Shown here: one piece after another, positions 1-13,085 of the stretch
Layout: every line of letters begins with the position of its first letter
How positions within the stretch are numbered: the stretch's first letter is position 1
Assembly: GCA_009823395.1 (NCBI GenBank)
Contig: CM020505.1
Location: forward strand, 23,231,629 to 23,295,628
Source of the DNA: Thamnaconus septentrionalis
Taxonomy: Eukaryota; Chordata; Actinopteri; Tetraodontiformes; Monacanthidae
Direction: 5' to 3'
DNA: 64,000 nucleotides
The notes under the pieces: generated by a model
What the model was told of the DNA's origin: nothing
The model's database searches: none
Seen by the model: only the letters and a program-made list of their open reading frames with translations
Translations under genes and position numbers: made by a program

Positions 1-815
1 AAGCACATTTTTAAGAAAAATGTGAATAGATTGAAAACCAAGAACTTTTTCAATTAAATATAATGAAGGCTTATTTGTGCTTGTGACTGAAATAGTCTTG
101 TAAACAAGCCTGTGCTGACTTGTGTACATGTGTGAGTGTCTCCTCTGGTTTCTGAGGGAAGACAGACATCGATCATTCGTCCTCTTCAGACCATCAAAGG
201 GACCATGTGGATGCTCACACGCAGGCCGGGACGTCCCGACGTGTTTTTGAACAAGTGTGAGTGTTACCAGCAGAGTGTGGCTTGATAAATGTGTTTAGAA
301 TTAGCTGCAGAGTCACCACTTCTTTCAGGCTATTGAGCAAAAAGCCTCAGAGTCAATGTGCTACATGTTAACACACATCACGCACAAGATTTTCATCCCG
401 GTCGGCCCGTTAAGAAAGACATTTTACTGCAATGCATTCTCTCATCGTCCTGGGTGAGCTCCCTGCTGTCTATCAAAGGCAGCAGCAGTTTGCACCGCTG
501 AGGCCGTTGCTGATTGGACTGATTGGAAAATACAGTGCGAGTCCGTTTTGAGATTTAAAAAAGACAAAAAACGTCCATAAATGGACACTGAAGTCACTTT
601 TGAGTAGTTCCAAAAATGCTCTCAACACGTGATGCTGATATTGTCAAAATATTTTTATTTTTTCTGATGGAAAGCTTGGGGCCTGCATCATGGTGGGATC
701 ACTTTATACACAGAGTGAGTTTGGAATGACTGATCAGATCGATTATTACAGCACAATAGCGCCAGTCAACAACAACATGGCAACCATAAAACACAAAAAT
801 ATGATTTAGAGTTTA

Positions 816-1299
816 TTAAAAGCCCAGTGTGTGAGATTTAGTGCCATCGAAATTGAAGGATACAAACCGCAAACAAATTAAATTTGTCCTGGTGGATTTG
901 TTCAGCATTGTGTTGTGCTCATGGTCTTGCAGACATGTTGGCTCTAGCTGTCAAACAACACACTGCAACCAGACTCACGGGCTCTGTCATTTATTGTCAT
1001 GGACAAAGTCCTCCTTAAACGTCCAGCGTGTTCAATTTGTAAGGAGGCTCAGCTGACAGCGTGGTTCGTAATCAGGCCACAGTTTGGCAGGTTGCTTAAA
1101 AAATGGGGGTGAAGATGGCAGTTAACTGTATATTCTGTACATGCATAATCTTATATATATATATGGGAACTGTTCTAAGGGTAGGAAAACCAAATGATTT
1201 TTATTGTGCTGCCAGTATACACTTTTATTAATGCATTTATGGACAGTATGTTAAGCTTTTACCAATAATCAAACCAAAAGTCTCAAACTGGACCTCTAA
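816..1299. mobile_element. TTAA-type MITE (full-size relative), degraded
   Basis: Left end TTAA then AAGCCCAGTGTGTGAGA at 816-836; right end CAAACTGGACCTCTAA near 1284-1299. The right half (about 1150-1298) matches the reverse complement of the smaller element at 34858-35015, including shared stretches around TTTATTAATGCATTTATGG. The GGTCCAGTGTGT/ACACTGGACC ends are common in fish genomes. TTAA target sites suggest a piggyBac-type transposase. Confidence 0.65.
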
Positions 1300-2854
1300 T
1301 GTCAGGCCAGTCTGAATTTCTTTGGTCTGTGATTTCATCAAATTTGAATCAGATCTGTGTTTTAAACTTTGTTACAAGTCGACCCACTCTTCATGTGAAT
1401 ACACATGCTTATTGTTAACAAACTAAAACACGACCGTTTGATTTTAGTGACTATTGAACAAAAAAAAAAAACAGTACGTGTGGAACTCAACTTTTAACAA
1501 GTTTAATGTTAATGATTTAAAATCAAAAATACATGAGAAAGTTGTTTGCTTTGAATGAGAAGAAGTGGAGTTCGCAGCTTTGAGGCCATCAAACAGTTTT
1601 GGAAGTTGCTGAACAGTGGAATCTAACTTGCAGTCGGGCTACCTGGAACCTGAAGTTCTGCACTTTCTTCTTCTTCTTCTTCTTCTTTTGAGCCACTCCA
1701 TTTGCTCTCAGACTCCTAAACCCTTGAGTGTGTTATTGAGTGAATATTTTCAATACGTCAGAAGCCACTGTCCGGCCGTGGCAGACAGAGCGTCTGCGCT
1801 CTCAGCCGGCTGCACTTCAAAGTTCTCTTGGAACTCGGCTCTCTGTTTATTTCAGTAGATCTTGAAGTCCGTGTAATCAACAGAGAATTGGCTTTAAGGG
1901 TCCACTTTGAAATAGATCAGTAGCCGCTCACATCCTCCCTTCGCCCTGGATCTGAGAGGTGCGGACATGAATTTCTCGTCGGGCCGGTTAATAAAATGAT
2001 TATGAATTTTCAACATTTTGATCTGAGCATTGAGCGCGGATAAAAGGCGCTGCGCCGTGAGTGCGTCTGCAAAAAAGGAGCTTACATTTTCTATAATATT
2101 AAACCTAAGTCGGCCCTTTGATCTTTTAATCCTGTGCTCATACGGTTGTGAGATAAGCAGGCATGACTAACGTCTCTTCTAATAGTCGAGAGAGAGCAGA
2201 GGCCACATAATGAGCTCTTTTGCCCCTTTTGAAGACAAATTGGACTGAAATTCCATATTTAATGGATCTTCCTTTCAATACAGTTGTGTTTAAAGTGGGC
2301 GGAGTGACGGCTGGTCACGTGACCCACGCCGCGCGCTCCTGCCGGCCTCCCAGATGTCTGCGTGAGCTGTCTGCTGCCGTCTTTGTGCGTCCGTCCTCGT
2401 CGTTTCTTTATTTAGCCGACACTGTCACTTAAGTCGGGCTTTACGGAAATCTAAGAGCGCGAGTGAACTCTGGCTGCGGCATTCAGGCTGTAACGGAATC
2501 CGGCCTTCCTCCCGCTGGTGCCCAGCTGGGCTCACCTGTCTGTCTGCGGACCTTTGCCTGGCCATTAAGAGCACGGAAGCAGCCAGAGCCGAGCGAGGAG
2601 TGACCAGAGTCCCGGAGAATTAGAGAATTCGTCGTCCGGGTTTGCACAAAAAAGAATGAATGATGAAAGAAAAAATGTACGTATAATTTTTTTGGGATTT
2701 TTTTTTTGTTTTCGAACATAAACCTGACATAAAAATCAATTTACACCATTTTACACACACGATAGCTACTTAATACATTTTATTGTAGGATGAATGAACC
2801 CTTTCTTTTATAAAATTATTATTATTTTCATAAAGTTCCTTTTCCCAGCGGGGT

Positions 2855-2991
2855 GCCTCTCTGTTTTTCAAGGACAACTTGTCCGGGATTTAATCCACCT
2901 TCTCCCCAAAACAGCTGAGATTTGCTCCAGCAACCCCTCGAACCTGAGTGAAGACAATGTGATGACAAATAGAAAATAGATGGATGGACGG
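2855..2991 (+). mobile_element. Teleost SINE-like repeat, 3' fragment
   Basis: Contains GGACAACTTGTCCGGGATTT, AACAGCTGAGATTTGCTCC, CTCGAACCTGAGTGAAGAC and the tail AGAAAATAGATGGATGG. This is the usual end of the repeat family seen at 25806-26082. Confidence 0.5.
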
Positions 2992-3356
2992 ATTATTGGT
3001 GAGAAATCTTCAAGGTCAACTCTCGCTAATTATCCTCTTGGTCCTAAACCAACCAAATCTTTGAATTTGATGTTGTAAACGAGGTGTTTAACGCCAAAGT
3101 TCAAATAAAGTCAAAAAGAGCTTGTTGGAGACAAGACAATTTCTTATTCTCTTAAATCCGAGCTCTATGCTGAGAGGTTTATTAACCCTTTCATAGGTGT
3201 GCCGTGGCATGAAATCCAAATTGCCGTTTTGATCTTTGACCCTTAAAACACACAATGGAGGGCGACACTATTGGCTTGCGGAGGGCAGAGTGGGGCATCT
3301 AATCACTTTCAAAGATTAGAACCCCGAGCAGAGCTGAGCCCAGTCTAATGGTTTCT

Positions 3357-3362
<6 letters not shown>

Positions 3363-3390
<28 letters not shown>
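3363..3390 (+). repeat. (CT)n microsatellite
   Basis: About 14 CT units followed by C/T-rich sequence to about 3500. Confidence 0.9.
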
Positions 3391-3394
<4 letters not shown>

Positions 3395-4179
3395 CTCCCA
3401 CTCGGCTGCGCTCAACCTTTAATTGGGTGACACACATTCCTGTTGCTCTCTCTCTCTCTCCCCTTATCTCCCTCTCTTTCTCTCTTTCCCACTGTTTCAC
3501 AAGCAGACAACATTATTTAAATCTCCCTCCCCCACTTTCATCTCATATTCTCTTTGTCCCATTGTTATGCAACCACACAGACTCGGATGTAAAAAGACAC
3601 TTGGGTTACAGAGAGGGTTTTTTTTTTCCCTTCTTTTTTTACACCCTCCTCCCCTGATTTTTTTTTTTTTTTTTTCTAATTTCATCGTTGCATCTCTTCA
3701 CATTCTTTCCCTGGTAGAATCCCACCAGCAGCAGATATGAGGCGCTGACGAGCCAGAGGTCCGACAGGGCAACAATTTGTCCGACGGCTCGTCATTGCAT
3801 TTGCGTTTTTCTATTCCCCCCCCTTCTGACGGCCGCTCCATCGTGTGGCTGTTTTCATCTCCCTCTTTTGATGCTGGTTAAAGGAGAAGGCGTCCATTGT
3901 CCTCGCCGGCCCGCAGGCACGTTTTGGAGCGGCGCACAGTGAGTCAATGAAGAGCCGGGGGCCGGCTGGCTAAATGTCAGGCTGCGCTCGCGTAGCTTAA
4001 TGCGGGGCCTGTGTCTGGCCCCTGGCCCCCTCCCCACACACACCCCCACCCCAACCCCACCCACTCTGGGTGTCTTTATCCCTCTGTCTCCAGTTTCTCC
4101 TCTCTGTCTCAGATGTACATGCCATCTGGTCTGGCTCCACATCTGTGGATATCCTGCCTACAAAGCCCCCGGACAGCAG

Positions 4180-4307
<128 letters not shown>

Positions 4308-5738
4308 GTGCAGCCGACTCCTTCGCGCGCTCAGGCACCTGCCGCGGCTTAAATCACTTTTCCCCATGCAAAGAGACGGCGGCAGGCCCCGTTTTAATTG
4401 TGTCCACTGGTAAATGTGTAAGTTGTGTGACGTAGTGGTTGCTGTGGGAGTGGGGTTGGAAGGGGGTGGGGCGCGGGAGGCTTTATGGCCATTGGCTGGC
4501 ATGCGGTTTTGTTTGAGGACACCAGAGTGACCCAACAGAGAAAGAAGGAGCTGTGGAGCAACACAACATTAAAATTATTGCATTGTCAAAAAAAGAAAAA
4601 AGAAAACAAAACTGTGGCAACTGGTGAGTTGTGGAAGCACCGTGCTCCGTGCTCCGGGGTTTGGGAAGCACATTTTCCCTCAGATACCTGGGAAGATTCC
4701 AAACAGCTAAGACTGCAGATTGTCCTGTGCTGTGTTTGGGGTTTGCTAACCTAATGATGGTGTTCAAGCCATCACGTAATTCTGCTGTTTCCAGCGATTT
4801 CCAACCATTTCTATACACTCCCTGATCTAAACTGGACTCAGAGAGCAGATTTAATAAACTACATTCACTCTCAAAACATGAAAAAATAATTACTAATGAC
4901 TTTTTTTTTTTAGGTTTTACTTAAAACCATAAATTATCCTGTGGGTTTTTGATATGACATTTTTTTGATTTGTTAAATTATAGTTGAAGTACAATTTAAT
5001 TGTGTTTTCATAGAACAGAATGTCCTTCATTTTCAGTATACAGTATTATTTTGGTTAAAAAGGGTTTTTTTTCTGTGCAAGGTACAAGATAAAGTCCTAC
5101 AAGTGCAATTAACTCTATATACAAATTAGAAGCAAGGAAAAAAGGATAAGAATATGAAAAAAGTTGAAAAAAGTATTTCACAGGATAGTAGAATATTTAT
5201 AGTGCAAAGGGTGATTAATACTCACAGGTGATTATATATCACATATGCTTTAATACCTGCAGATTTCAGTGGCTTTCTAAAAAAACAGTTGTTGCCACCG
5301 TTGTCCAGCTCAACCCTCGAGGTAAATGTGTGTGTGCTGAGTTGCTGGCTTGGACTAAGAGAAATCACACTACCGCCATGTTTCCATCGTTTTTCATTCC
5401 TAAAAGCAGTATGGCTCTTCAATAACATGCGTTCCTGTCCAGACTCCTAAATATAATTCCACTGATCTGTTCTTTTTATGGCTTGGCATAATTCACAGGT
5501 TCTGGTGGGGGGGGGTTGCCAGGTGATTTACAGAATCACCTTCACAGCAGAAGGTTGATCTGTTGCCTTTTATGGTTAATGTCTGCGTGCTTCCAATAAA
5601 AGTTGGAGTTGAGGGAGAGTTTTCTGTTGCTGTACCAGCAGACACACACGTAAGTCAGAACTGCATTTGAATAGACTGCTGCTGCTGGATCAAAAGCTTC
5701 CTCTTTAGTGTAGTTTCCCTAGCTGGGATCAATAAAGT

Positions 5739-5748
5739 CTATCTATCT

Positions 5749-5843
<95 letters not shown>

Positions 5844-5845
5844 CA

Positions 5846-5937
<92 letters not shown>

Positions 5938-6011
5938 CTATCTATCTATCTATCTATCTTCTATCTATCTATCTATCTATCTTCAATCTATCTATCTATC
6001 TATCTATCTAT
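5739..6011 (+). repeat. (TCTA)n tetranucleotide tract with TTC interruptions
   Basis: About 270 bp of TCTA/TATC units broken at intervals by CTTCTAT and CTTCAAT. It is preceded by GCTGGGATCAATAAAG, which resembles the 3' tail of some fish LINEs; that origin is inference. Confidence 0.9.
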
Positions 6012-6138
6012 ACTCGCAGTGAGGGTGATTAGTGTGGATGAATACATGGCCATGACTGGCAGAACAGACTTCCTCCTCTTGCACTTTCAACTGTGCAGCA
6101 CTGACGCTTTACACTTTTCATCTCATTTTTAATTTGAA

Positions 6139-6140
<2 letters not shown>

Positions 6141-6178
<38 letters not shown>
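6141..6178 (+). repeat. (CA)n microsatellite
   Basis: About 19 CA units. Confidence 0.95.
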
Positions 6179-6180
<2 letters not shown>

Positions 6181-8995
6181 CTTGCGAGCTGTGGCGCAGG
6201 GCGTGCAGCTCTGTCAGTGGTTTGATGGTGACACTGAGCTCTCGCGGGAGCAGCAGAGTGACGATAGCAGACGGCTGTGAAGCCGTCGTGCTGAAAGTGA
6301 TTGCCGTGTTAATTAGCAAATACAAAAAAAAAAAAAAAACAAGTTGCGTTGGGGCGCCAGTGGCAGCAGAAATCCATTGTGCCGCCTCTCCATCAAAGGG
6401 TCCGAGGGAGGCGAGGCTGTGATCACAGAGGGCTGCCGTCTCACTCTCTGATAATACACTTTCACACCATCACACAAGTTGTGGTTTTTTTCCTCCCATA
6501 TCTTTTGTTCATTTCAACGTCAACAGAAGTTTTGCAGATGAAGCGGCGTGTCAATTAACGCCATCTGCATTTGAAGTCCTGCACTGCAAGGCAGCAGCTC
6601 CTCTCTGATGTGCAGGCACGAACACACACAAATGCATGTGATTAAATATTGTTTCCTATTATTGTTTACTGGCAGCGCCCTCTGAAGTTAATTCTAAAAG
6701 TCTTTCGCTCTGAGTCCCTTTGAGCCGCACATCAGAGCCGGAGAGCTTTGGGTTTCTCTGGCTTTCTCATGCAGCGCTATTTGGGAGATTTATTTCAAAC
6801 AGTTACTCTTGTCAAACTGATCTAAAGCTTTGGAATCTCAGAAATGTGTGATTCTCTCCAAAGCCATCATTAAACCAGACTGAACTCAAACTTTCCACAA
6901 CATGTGTTCAGCCAAACACATGTTGGCTGCACACAATTTCCCCTCCAGACTGGACATGTGCATGCAGTGATTTTTTTTTTTTTTTTTTTTTTATTGCTAC
7001 GTCTGTTTTTTATTTTTGCAATAGAATAGTCAAGTTACAATATATCATCGCCTAGACGAGGAAATTTGCTTTGCATTTCAAAGTTATTGGGGCCCCTTAA
7101 AGTTTGCAGAAGTAAATCAGATTTACTGTAAATTTCAATTTCACGACGGCAGGTATGATAATTAATATGGTCATTTTTTAAGGCTTGTGCATTCTCTTAA
7201 ATGAACTGATGGAGATTTCATAATAGTACTAAGGTGCAAAATACATTTATTCCTTGTCAGTAAAATGAAAGAATCCATCAGAGTCAAACTTGTAAATGAG
7301 TAGAAAGGTTTTATTGAGCACAAGATGAAGACTTAGCGCAGACCAAGTTAAAAAAAAGAAGAAAGAAAACTCTGGGTTTTTCTTTCAAGAAGACGGTATA
7401 TCTGTCTCTGAAATACATCTTGCATGCAACTGTGTCATGCAACTGTATGGTCATGCTGGCTTTCCACCATCATCTCTCAGCACAATACACTTGGCCAACC
7501 CCCCAATTTCAGAAACCTAAAACCTCCTGAGTTTTTGGGTCTTGAGGTTAAAAAACTGATGAGTCACGGCCTTTAGTTACTCTTGAGGCTTTTGCTCGCA
7601 ATTTGCGCAAAGACCTCCACTTTCTGTATGTTTTTTCTTTGTTCTGTGAGTTCAACCCTGGTGATTCAGTATGGAGATCCGATAGATACACATGTTGTAA
7701 ATAAAGATCTGGGAAAATTAGTGGCAAAATATAAAATTCCCCGTCTGGCTGAAAGTTGCGACCTCAGGGCGTCAGTGGAGACAAAAGACAACTTCCCTTA
7801 ACTTAGTGAACATTTTCTTTAGAATTATTTTTTATTATTTTATTTTTTGAGCTTGAAACGCTTCATTATCCAGACAGGGACATCATCATGCCAACCATGG
7901 AGTCCTTCACCCACATAAACAAGAGTGAAACTGCAGTTTTTCAAGACAAATTCACATTTGCGCAAGATAGATGAGAGCTTGCGACAAAGCTTCCCAGCAG
8001 ATCATGCGGTTTTCTTTTGCTTTGAGTTTCTTTTTCTTTTTCTTTTTTTTTTTGCAGCAGCAGCGCAGATTTAGCTTTCACAGAACTCACTCACCATGCG
8101 TTCCAAGAAAGCAAATTGTGAAGCCTTAAAGAAGTGGGCGACACAAAGCGGCCCCAGTGCACACCTAAACATCACAGCACGGCAGCGTAATTAACAATTT
8201 ACATTGCACAAATTCTCCGCGCTTGGCTGCTTTGTAAATGAGGAGGAGAAGTGGAGAAGTGGTGGTGGAGGAGGGCAGCTGAAGAACTTTTGAGGTTTGA
8301 GAAAACAAACTTTGCCAGGCATTCTTTGGACTCCATTTGGCCAAGTCTGAATCAAAGCGAGCAGACAATCTTGCCTTTCATCTCGGCGAGGCTGTGATGG
8401 AATGGACTGTGTCCTGCCATGGCAGTGAACTTGTACAGCTTAGCCCTGCGCAGGCCACCATCTTTTTCTTTCTTTCAGAGGGTCATCCTTTGAGTGTTTT
8501 TTTCTTTCCCTCTCTCTAACCTTTTGATCTAAATCTTCTTAACTTTAAATGAAGTGCTTCAGGGTCTGGAGGATTCAGAGCTTTCATGTCATTGTTTGCC
8601 TGAAGATGTAAAATCCTCTTGGCAACGTGATGACTTGATCCTGTTGATCGACTGCGGTCAGAATTGAAGTATGGACGTTGATTCTCCTCCTCATTGTTCT
8701 TTTCGCTTCAACAAAATAACTCCTCAAACGGGAGAATACAGATTTGCAATTGATCATATTTCTGGATATATTCCCAGTGAATTCAGAAAACAAAAATGTT
8801 GATGTTTTACAGTACAGTAATACAACTCGGTGGTGCAGAGCTTTGTATCTACTTTGAAATCAAAACCAGTGCGCTTAGTGATAGTTGGCCTGCGTTCTTT
8901 TTTCTGTGCCAAAACATCATCAAGCCAAAGTGACATTTTGTGCTGCAATTCACAAATTATTCAGTAAATTCAGTATTGGTATCATAGTTGACACA

Positions 8996-9160
8996 CTGTA
9001 GTGCCACTGAACTGACTGCAGGGACACATAGAGACAAACAGCAGCCAATTAAGAATGACCAATTCATCTCATGCGTGTGTTTGCAGCGTGGAGGAAGCAG
9101 AGGTACCAGGAGAGAACCCACACACAGGTGCTGCGAGAACATGCAAACGCCACAATGCAT
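8996..9160 (-). mobile_element. Teleost SINE-like repeat, minus-strand fragment
   Basis: Reverse complement reads GCGTTTGCATGTTCTCGCAG, then GTGGGTTCTCTCCTGGTACC, then TTGTCTCTATGTGTCCCTGC. This matches the middle of the element at 25806-26082 and its usual consensus. Confidence 0.6.
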
Positions 9161-11439
9161 ACCATAAAACTCATAAAATCATCGTGAAAACAATTGTACT
9201 TTATTACCAAGTACATTTACAGATATGTAATGCATTCAGATCTAATGTCACAAGGCTGATGAGTAACATATCTAAAGGTTGAGAGTACGAGAATCAGAGG
9301 ACCCAGCACAGTGCCTTGATGGACGCCACTTGGACAAGCGGACGGCAGCAGATGCACCTATCTTGAGTTTCTGCCTGATAAATGGACTGTTGTCAGCCAG
9401 TGTGCGATGTCACTGCTTTGCCGCCGTCATTCCCACCTCTGGAGTAAGTGACTAAAACAAACACAAGCCAACTTGTGCAGTCAGTGAGTGGAATGCACAG
9501 AAAGCTCCAGCGTATCCATCCACGTGGGAAGGTTTGTTCTGAGCAGGACATCAGTTCCTGTCACAGCCAAGGACAGTCGGAGGAGCAGAGCACCTGGACT
9601 CCCGCTGCTCTGGGGCCACCAGTGGGACAATCAAACACTGCAAGAAGCCATTGTTCCCTGGGCTCAGCCTTCATGATGTCCAGGTCAGTAAGAAGTAGAC
9701 ATTCCTTTAGCCGAGCCTCCCCTGAACAAACTGTGCCAGTGTTTAGCCAGCTAGTCAGAGGAATAATAGAAATCCCTGGTGCTCTGCGCTTAGTGCTGCT
9801 AAACAGGCTTTTGTATGTGCTGTACGCAATGCTTCATCGCTGGCACTTTGGACAGCGTGAGGGCCCTGCTGCCAAGGCAGCTCCTAGCTGTTGTTCCTTT
9901 CATCTAAGTTAAGCCACTTGGCCTGCAGCAGAATGGACACAGAGAAGAAAGGACAAGCAGAGAGGCTTGTGGGAGATGGCAGGAATCCTCGCCGGCTCCC
10001 TCAGGGACACGTCTCCCCTGCATTTTATCCTTGTACCCTTGGTCTGATTTACCATGAATTCTTTGGAAGACTTTGGTACTGCTTAATTTACATGTATGCC
10101 AACAGGCTTTTAATGTATTTAAAACTTGGATGATGTTCAAAGGACGTTATAATTCCTCTGAAATAGGCCTTTTGAAGCCTTTATCTTGTTCTTTCTCTTC
10201 TGGCTAATCTTGGAGACCCTCCGTATGCCAGAGCAATTTTTCTAATGCCAATTAAGCTCGACATTAGCATAAACCAGCTTTCAAAGCTCTTTTTTTCTAT
10301 TTTCAATGAAAGAGCCATGTTAAATACACTTATTTACACCCCAGTCATCTGTCTTTTGGAGTTTCAACATTGAGCAACCCCATTAAAATAAAGGTCCTCT
10401 CTCTTTGTTTCTGTCTTCCTGATATTAACAAATGGGAATACAGAGGCCAAAAAAAATCCCCGAGTAAAAGCTCCAAACAATTTTTCCCCCTCCACTCGTA
10501 AATTGGCAGTCTCGGTAGTACAACATCTTACATTCTGCTTGGGTCCAAATGAAGGTTATACTATTAATGCAGAACATGTTGTCAGTTGCTCTCATTCCTC
10601 CCAAGAACTGGAGTAATTGCCACAGAGTGCTCGGAATCAATTAATTACCGTTAGGGCTTCGTTCCAGGGTGCAGCGAAACACACAGTTAATGGTTTTTCA
10701 TTAGGCACAAATGAGCAAATTCGACCCCTGGGAAAGACACAAATTCTACATCATTTTCTTGCATTTCTGAGAGAAAGTTTAAAGCCTCTCTGGTTCTTCA
10801 CAGGGGGAGCTGGGACATCTTCCAGTCCTGAGGAGAAAATGCAGGTCCCACTCAGGGGGACGGCTGTGGGAAAACCCAAGCTGTTGCTCTTGTTTGTCAG
10901 AGCAAAGAATAGCGAGATTAAATAAATAGACAGAAAGAAATGATATCACCTTGTGCCATGGGACTGTTTGAATTATGATAAAGTGATTCATTAGTCAGTT
11001 CCTTTGATGTAAAATTGTTAAGTCTATTTTATGAATTAATAATGGCTTCTGTAAAGTGGACCAACATTTTCAGCACAGAATATGGGGCAGCTTTGTCCCA
11101 TATAGCACAGGCTGCGGCTTCCTCTCAAAGAGAAGTGCTTTAGATTATAATACTACCTGCTGTTTGTGTTTTGAACATCAACATTTTTAACTGTTACAGA
11201 AAAAGCTGCGTGTCAGTTTGATTATTTGGTTTTTTGTTTTATTTTCATTACAGTCATTCTGTGCAATTAAAAGAGCAGCGGTCGACACTCATTCTTATAC
11301 TTTTAGTGCAAAACATGCAATTTTTCACTTACTTCAACATTGGTCCCTCAGAGTGTGATTGTCATCATCACGTTCTGCTTGTCAAGTTTTGTGTGTTATT
11401 TTATTTTCTGTCGATTGTCTCCATTGATTTCCAGTTTTA

Positions 11440-11760
11440 TTTTGAAGCCCAGTTTCCTCCTGTGTCAGCTTTGTCTGATGAGTCTTCCTGCCCTGATTGT
11501 GTTCACCTGTTCCCCATTACCTTGTGTATATGTAGTCCATGCCTCCCTTCGTCCTCTGCCACTTTGTCTTGTTTGTGGCAACACAGAGTCAGCGACTACA
11601 GGTCACACATTGTTTTCAGGTATTCTATTTCTTTGACTGATATTTTGTCAGTCTGTTTTGTTTGCTACTTTAAACCAGTTTGTATTTTTCCTCTTTGGAG
11701 TGATTGTGTGTTTTGCTTGAACTTTACCAATCAATTGATGTTGTGCTGTGTCCTGCTCTT
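11440..11760. mobile_element. Possible degenerate retroelement-type repeat
   Basis: Phrases such as CCCTGATTGTGTTCACCTGT and CCCCATTACCTTGTGTAT resemble the ends of fish retroelements as I remember them. A long open frame (11234-11893) crosses it but shows no domain. Weakly supported. Confidence 0.25.
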
Positions 11761-12941
11761 AATGTTAGACAAGTATGAAAAATGTAGATATGAAAAATGG
11801 AAAAAGGTAAACGGTGGTAGCTGTTGTAAAATGTGTGCCTGTGATCTGTGGGTGCATAATGATGCATTGATGGAAAAAACACTAAAATTTTGATTTTAAT
11901 ATAGTTCATCACACTGCAAAACCATGCCAGATGTTAAGTGTTTATTTGCTTTCTCAAACAAATACCATGCACTGGTGCACTGTGGAATACTGCCTGTGTT
12001 GTCCAACAAGAGCCTGGTGTGAGATTCGTCTTAGGCGTCAGCCCTTGACTGCTGAATGTCCTTCTGTCAAAGTGGATCAGTATAAAGAAGGTGAGGGGAG
12101 GAAACCACCCTGTTCTGACTCCATGTGAGATCAGCATCCAACATGTTAGTTTCTTTGACTGACAATCCCAGTCTGACCTTGACAAGGTAAGCTGCCATTT
12201 CAACTCCTTCTCAGAGCTTCCTCACTTCTGTGCTCTTTACTGCCTGCTGAGAAGCTGCATGTTTGACTTCGGAGGCCAGAAGTCCGGCACGGCAGGCGTA
12301 AACACCACGACGGATGGTTTGACAGCTTTGCAGAAACTGGCTCAGAAGGTGATGCGGTACCATTTTAAGCATAAGGCCAATAACTTACAACCTCCCTCAA
12401 TGGGAACCTAGATGCTGCTAACATTAGTTTGCAGATATTTCCAAGTAGAGACAAAATCTGGAAGCGTAGACAGTTGGGAGGTCAATGCTACATACACACA
12501 GTCTTTACATACCTGCTTAAAAAATGTGCAGCTTGGGCACATTAGCACAGTGTAATACAGTCAGAAAATACTGGGGACTGAAACCACCTGAGAACTATTT
12601 TCAGGTAAAGCAACCTGAATGCGTAGTAGCTGCCAAAATGAAAGAAAACTGCATTGCATAATTTGAAATCTTTTTTTTCTCTCTCCCATAGACCAAAATG
12701 AAGAAATGTTGGTCCCAGTTTGAGTCCTTGCCAGCGCCAGTGACAGTGGGAGCGCTACCCATTAGCAGCGAGTCCCGCTGATCATCAGCATTAGAGGTGC
12801 TTTTAACTGAGCTGGCTGTCAGCAGCTCTGGCAGCGTGGAAGAGCTTTAACTTTGACTCCAAACCTTTGCGGAGAGCCTGTGGTTGGGAGTGACAAAATC
12901 AGTTTGAACTCTTGTGCGGAGGATCTGTTAAAAGGGGCTTC

Positions 12942-13085
12942 AGATCAAAGCAGCCTAAGTGGGTCAAAATTACCTTGAGCATCTGAGAACAGTCACATTT
13001 TGAAGGGGGGTGGGAGTAATCTGCAATGTAGAGGGTAGATTAACATTTTGCCGAGAAGATTCCCTCCAAAGACGTGAGATCAAAG
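12942..13085 (+). promoter_or_regulatory. Pair of TCF/LEF-type sites 14.5 kb upstream
   Basis: AGATCAAAGCAG occurs identically at 12942-12953 and 13077-13088, in the same orientation. Both match the TCF/LEF core. Function is inferred. Confidence 0.35.

Noticed and set aside
11234..11893. 219-codon open frame upstream of nkd1
   Set aside because: Hydrophobic and Cys-rich with no domain; part of it overlaps a stretch resembling an interspersed repeat.
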